DNA from: Oscillospiraceae bacterium
GTDB taxonomy: Bacteria > Bacillota > Clostridia > Oscillospirales > Oscillospiraceae
Direction of reading: 5' to 3'
Assembly (NCBI GenBank): GCA_022801715.1
Contig: JAAWSV010000011.1
Coordinates: 1 to 62,028 of the forward strand
DNA length: 62,028 nt
Positions 59,173 to 62,028 of the stretch are shown piece by piece. The first letter of the stretch is position 1; each line of letters begins with the position of its first letter. Below the pieces are notes generated by a model that worked only from the letters and a program-made list of their open reading frames with translations, did no database searches and was not told the DNA's origin. Made by a program: the position numbers and the translations under genes.

Positions 59173-60651
59173 CTACAGTCTCCCATAAATTTCCATGCAG
59201 CGCCGGATTTTCCGCACCAGCGCCGGGGTAAACTCCCCCTTTTGCAGCCGCCACTGCCAGTTCCCTTGGCCGCGGCCCGGCTCGTTCATCCGGCCCTCCG
59301 GCCCCAGTTCCAAATAGTCCTGCATCTGCGCCACAAACAGCTCCGCCACGCTGCGCATACCGGCGCGGAGCACCGCCCAGTTCAGCGGCTCCGCCTCTGA
59401 GATCCCCAAATACTCCCGGGCGAAGGCTGTCTGCTTTTTCTCAATCGCCCTCTCCCACTGGAGCAGAGTCTCGTTGTCATGGGTCCCGGCGTAGCAGACG
59501 CAGTGGGGTGTGTAGGTGTGGGGCAGGTAGTTGCTGGGCTCCCGGGGATCGAAGGCGAACTCCAAGACCTTCATTCCCGGAAGACCAGACTCCCGGAGGA
59601 GGGCCCGGACCTCGTCGGTGAGGTAGCCCAAGTCCTCGGCAATGAAGGACAGGTTGGGAAACCAGCCTGTCAGTGTCCCCACCAAGGCCATGCCCGGCCC
59701 CTTGCGCCAGCAGCCATTTTTGGCGGTCTCCTCCCCGTAGGGCACCGCCCAGTAGCTCTCCAAGCCCCGGAAGTGGTCAATGCGGATCACATCAAAGAGC
59801 CTTGAAGCTCCCTCGATCCGGCGAATCCACCAGCCAAAGCCGTCCTTCTCCATCCGCTCGTAGTCATAGAGGGGATTCCCCCACAGCTGGCCATCGGCGG
59901 TGAAGTAGTCCGGGGGCACGCCGGAGACCTCTGTAGGCCGGCGCTCCTCGTCCAGCTGGAAGAACTCCGGCTCCGCCCACACGTCGGCGGAGTCCATCGC
60001 CACATAGATGGGCAGATCCCCAATGATCTGAATACCCAAGTCGTTTATGTAAGTCTTCAGCGCGCTCCACTGCTGGAAAAAGAGGTACTGGAGATAGGTG
60101 AAAAACCGGATATCCTCCCGCAGCTCCTCCCGGTAGGCAGCCAAGACCTCCGGCTTCCGCAGACGGGCATCCTCATCGGGCCAATCCAGCCAGCTCTTCA
60201 TGCCGAAGTGCCGTTTGAGGGCCATAAACAGTGCGTAGTCCGCCAGCCACCGGTTCTCCTTGGCGAACTGCTCCACCGCCGCACGGTCCCGGTCATAGCC
60301 CTTTTTATAGGCCGCATGCAGCACAGCGAGGCGGGACTCGTAGATCTTCCCGTAGTCCACATAACGGGGGTTTGTACCCCAGTTGATCTTTTGCAGTCTG
60401 GCACGGCTGAGCAGCCCATCCTTCACCAACAGATCCAAGTCGATGAAGTAGGGATTGCCGGCAAAGGTAGAGAAGCTTTGGTAGGGGCTGTCGCCGTAGC
60501 TGGTGGGCCCCAGCGGAAGGACCTGCCAGCTGGACTGGCCGGCCTTTTTCAGCTGGTCGGCGAAGCGGTAGGCCGCCGCGCCTAAGGTTCCGATCCCATA
60601 GGGGCTGGGGAGAGAAGAGATTGGCATCAGGATGCCGCCGCTGCGTTTCAA
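59173..60651 (-). CDS. malQ: 4-alpha-glucanotransferase (amylomaltase, TTG start)
   Basis: The TTG at 60651 is chosen because MalQ proteins typically start just here (KRSGGILMPISSLPSPYGIG). The frame stays open to 60756 but adds a non-homologous, Cys- and Pro-rich stretch. The 492-residue GH77 enzyme has the nucleophile in IRIDHFRGLESYW, the acid in FIAEDLGYLTDEV and YAGTHDNETL. It transfers maltosyl units between alpha-1,4-glucans in glycogen or maltodextrin use. The ribosome site (AGTGAG) is weak. A 54-codon frame in the leader ends TTTGA over the TTG, so coupling by overlap is possible. Confidence 0.94.
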   Translation of the reverse strand: MKRSGGILMPISSLPSPYGIGTLGAAAYRFADQLKKAGQSSWQVLPLGPTSYGDSPYQSFSTFAGNPYFIDLDLLVKDGLLSRARLQKINWGTNPRYVDYGKIYESRLAVLHAAYKKGYDRDRAAVEQFAKENRWLADYALFMALKRHFGMKSWLDWPDEDARLRKPEVLAAYREELREDIRFFTYLQYLFFQQWSALKTYINDLGIQIIGDLPIYVAMDSADVWAEPEFFQLDEERRPTEVSGVPPDYFTADGQLWGNPLYDYERMEKDGFGWWIRRIEGASRLFDVIRIDHFRGLESYWAVPYGEETAKNGCWRKGPGMALVGTLTGWFPNLSFIAEDLGYLTDEVRALLRESGLPGMKVLEFAFDPREPSNYLPHTYTPHCVCYAGTHDNETLLQWERAIEKKQTAFAREYLGISEAEPLNWAVLRAGMRSVAELFVAQMQDYLELGPEGRMNEPGRGQGNWQWRLQKGEFTPALVRKIRRCMEIYGRL

Positions 60652-60854
60652 AGTTGCATCACGCTCACTTTTCTTTTTACTTTTAGGAAACCTGTCTCCG
60701 CAGCAAAGAAGAATGGGTGGCACTGGCGTCTCGTGGGGAAAGGAAAATTCCCCCAAATTCCCTGTTGGTTTTTGCAGGGGTCACACAGGGGCAGGAAAAA
60801 ACGCCACATGCTGTTTGAAGCTACGAAAACAGGTTTGACGCCTGCATATGTATT

Positions 60855-60883
60855 ATCTTAGCCGCTGGGGCGTGGACTGTCAA
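60855..60883 (-). promoter_or_regulatory. malQ promoter
   Basis: On the minus strand TTGACA (60883-60878), a 17-nt spacer and TAAGAT (60860-60855). The leader to the TTG is about 200 nt and holds no other gene that I can support. Confidence 0.75.
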
Positions 60884-60955
60884 TCGTTTTTTTACGCCGC
60901 GACGGTGAAGGTGGTGGAGCTTACAAAATTTACGGCAGGAATTTTGAAAAAGGGG

Positions 60956-60984
60956 TTGCAAGTTATGGAAAAGTATAGTATACT
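60956..60984 (+). promoter_or_regulatory. tRNA-Pro promoter
   Basis: TTGCAA (60956-60961), a 17-nt spacer and TATACT (60979-60984), 13 nt before the tRNA. Confidence 0.8.
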
Positions 60985-60996
60985 ATTTTAGCATTT

Positions 60997-61072
60997 CCGG
61001 GTGTAGCGCAGTTGGTAGCGCGCATGGTTCGGGTCCATGAGGCCGTGGGTTCAAATCCCGCCACTCGGACCA
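60997..61072 (+). tRNA. tRNA-Pro (anticodon CGG)
   Basis: A 76-nt cloverleaf including an encoded CCA. The acceptor CCGGGTG pairs with CACTCGG (one G-U). The anticodon stem CATGG/CCATG encloses the loop TTCGGGT, giving anticodon CGG. The T arm GTGGG-TTCAAAT-CCCGC is intact. The 3' end faces an integrase gene 79 nt away, so the tRNA 3' end is the probable attachment site of a mobile element. Confidence 0.95.
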
Positions 61073-61073
61073 C

Positions 61074-61115
61074 AGAGAAGCCTTGTACCGCAACAGGTAC
61101 AAGGCTTCTCTGCTT
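61074..61115 (+). terminator. Terminator after tRNA-Pro
   Basis: AGAGAAGCCTTGTACC (61074-61089) pairs perfectly with GGTACAAGGCTTCTCT (61096-61111), followed by GCTTCC. The stem lies between the tRNA and the integrase stop. Confidence 0.75.
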
Positions 61116-61150
61116 CCTTTGGACAGCTTTTTTCCCTTTGGTTTCCCTTA

Positions 61151-61933
61151 TCAGCCGGTAATATGCTTGATGAAGCCCTCCATCCTCTCGGCGCTTTCCC
61201 GTTTCATCTGATCTGTCACATGACCGTAGATGTCCAATGTAAAGGACGCGGTGGCATGTCCAAGGTTCCCTTGTACCGTCTTGATATCGTCGCCGCTCTT
61301 GATTGCTGCCACGGCGTAGCTGTGACGAAGGTCATGCACCCTGGCTTCCGGGATTCCTATGGAGGCAGCCAACCGTTTGAAATTGTGGTAGACCGTATAT
61401 GGGGAGAGATGCCCGCCCAGCTCGGTAGTAAATACCAGACCACTGTCTTCCCATACCGGACCGGCGCGGAGCTGCCACTCCGCCTGACGCTTCCGCTGGC
61501 GGCGCAGTAGGTCCATCACAAAGTTAGCTGGTGTGATTTTGCGCCATTTGTCGTTTTTCAGAGGGACCAAACTGTATACACGGTCCCCACTTCTGCCTTT
61601 GATCCGCTGGAGCTGTTGATCAATCAGCAGGGTACCCCTGTCGAAGTCTACACGGTTCCAAGCAAGGCCAAGAATCTCGCCCTCCCGCATTCCGGTAAAC
61701 AGCGTGATAATATACAGCAGCTCGAAGCGGTGTCCATGGGCTGCCTCCATAAACTGTCGGATCTCGTTATCATCCAGTGGCTTGATCTCCTTCTTCACGG
61801 CTCGTGGAAGCGTGCAGACGTCAGAGACATTCGTGCGTAGGTATCCAATGGCCACCGCTTGCTGAAGAGCGCGGTGCAGCACACCGTGGATATTCTTCAC
61901 ACTTTTGGGCGAGAGCCCCTTTTCGCTGAGACT
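61151..61933 (-). pseudogene. Tyrosine site-specific integrase, 5' end lost
   Basis: The remaining 260 residues contain most of the core of a Tn916/phage-type tyrosine recombinase. GLSPKSVKNIHGVLHRALQQ is followed by the catalytic R in TGMREGEILGL, HDLRH in RVHDLRHSYAV, H in LGHATASFTLDIYGHV, and the nucleophile Y in the same segment. The N-terminal arm-binding and most of the core-binding domain are absent. At 61934 the frame runs into DNA resembling an IS21-family end, so the first part of the open frame to 62020 is not integrase. The gene ends toward tRNA-Pro, the usual place for an int gene beside its attachment site. Confidence 0.85.
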
Positions 61934-62028
61934 GTCAGCGCCAGTGATAAAATGTAAAAAAACGCCGAGGAAAAAATGTAGTTTTGTGGCGGAGGAGGCG
62001 AAAAAAAGATAGACTCCCAATAGGGCGA
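61934..62028. mobile_element. Terminus of an IS21-like element (partial)
   Basis: The DNA changes character at TGTCAGCGCCAGTGATAAAA (61934-61953). It continues ATGTA-AAAAAACGCC and then a second related unit, GAGGAAAAAATGTAG. A 5'-TG end followed by multiple short terminal repeats containing AAAATGTA is typical of IS21-family elements of Firmicutes. The element extends past the window, and no istA or istB is visible. The family call is a motif-based inference. Confidence 0.5.

Noticed and set aside
60652-60756. N-terminal extension of MalQ to codon 60756.
   Set aside because: The extra 35 residues are Cys/Pro-rich and unlike MalQ, which normally begins with the KRSGGILMP-type strand.

Overview
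The window is GC-rich chromosomal DNA from a spore-forming Clostridia, most like the Oscillospiraceae (Flavonifractor, Lawsonibacter or Oscillibacter type). The placement is an inference from a spoVAF gene with a sigma-G-like promoter, a CIRCE element, yjdF with its probable riboswitch, a monoderm-type WXG100/EssC secretion locus and generally strong AGGAGG ribosome binding sites. I can name no species. No CRISPR array or rRNA is visible.

Layout. (1) 1-11165, minus strand: a type VII-like secretion operon reading essC, yukD-like, two WXG100 genes, a large SLH/Ig-like lipoprotein, an FHA protein, a PP2C phosphatase and a TPR lipoprotein. The last gene is cut at about base 98 by a fragment of a conjugation ATPase (VirB4-like) gene. 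A divergent LytTR response regulator follows (11384-12112). (2) 12113-14337: a gene-poor stretch of decayed gene ends and orphan terminators. (3) 14247-21259: a probable catabolic island with two amidinohydrolase-family enzymes (one a clear dimethylarginine dimethylaminohydrolase type), two paralogous PLP aminotransferases, a sodium:solute symporter and a D-2-hydroxyacid dehydrogenase. (4) 21543-31751: housekeeping, membrane and lipid genes (PAP2 phosphatase, yjdF, cardiolipin synthase, lipid kinase, AI-2E transporter, DegV, a methyltransferase, rsmI). (5) 31748-33169: a small membrane protein, then an ADP-ribosylation-linked pair (ADP-ribosylation/crystallin J1-like plus a DarT1-associated NADAR protein). 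(6) 33252-42486: spoVAF, a SNF-family transporter with a divergent LysR gene, a DUF2156-GNAT fusion, RNA 2'-phosphotransferase, polysaccharide deacetylase, rtcB, and an unlisted 40-residue cysteine-rich protein with its own promoter and terminator. (7) 42528-45712: a MarR-ADH-ALDH operon with a clear operator. (8) 45724-52690: two ECF sigma/anti-sigma units flanking bactofilin and a CIRCE-controlled htpG. (9) 52719-60883: an MIC-like repeat, membrane proteins, purA, trmB, an unrecognised gene and malQ. (10) 60956-62028: tRNA-Pro(CGG), then a tyrosine integrase whose 5' end is cut by what looks like the terminus of an IS21-family element.

How the parts fit. The secretion operon pairs an export motor and its substrates with phospho-signalling parts (FHA, PP2C). 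The 14-21 kb island could import a methylated guanidino compound, remove the guanidino group, transaminate the resulting amino acid and reduce the keto acid. The only sign of ongoing gene flow is at the two window edges. Functions are assigned from motifs read by eye; no database search was run.
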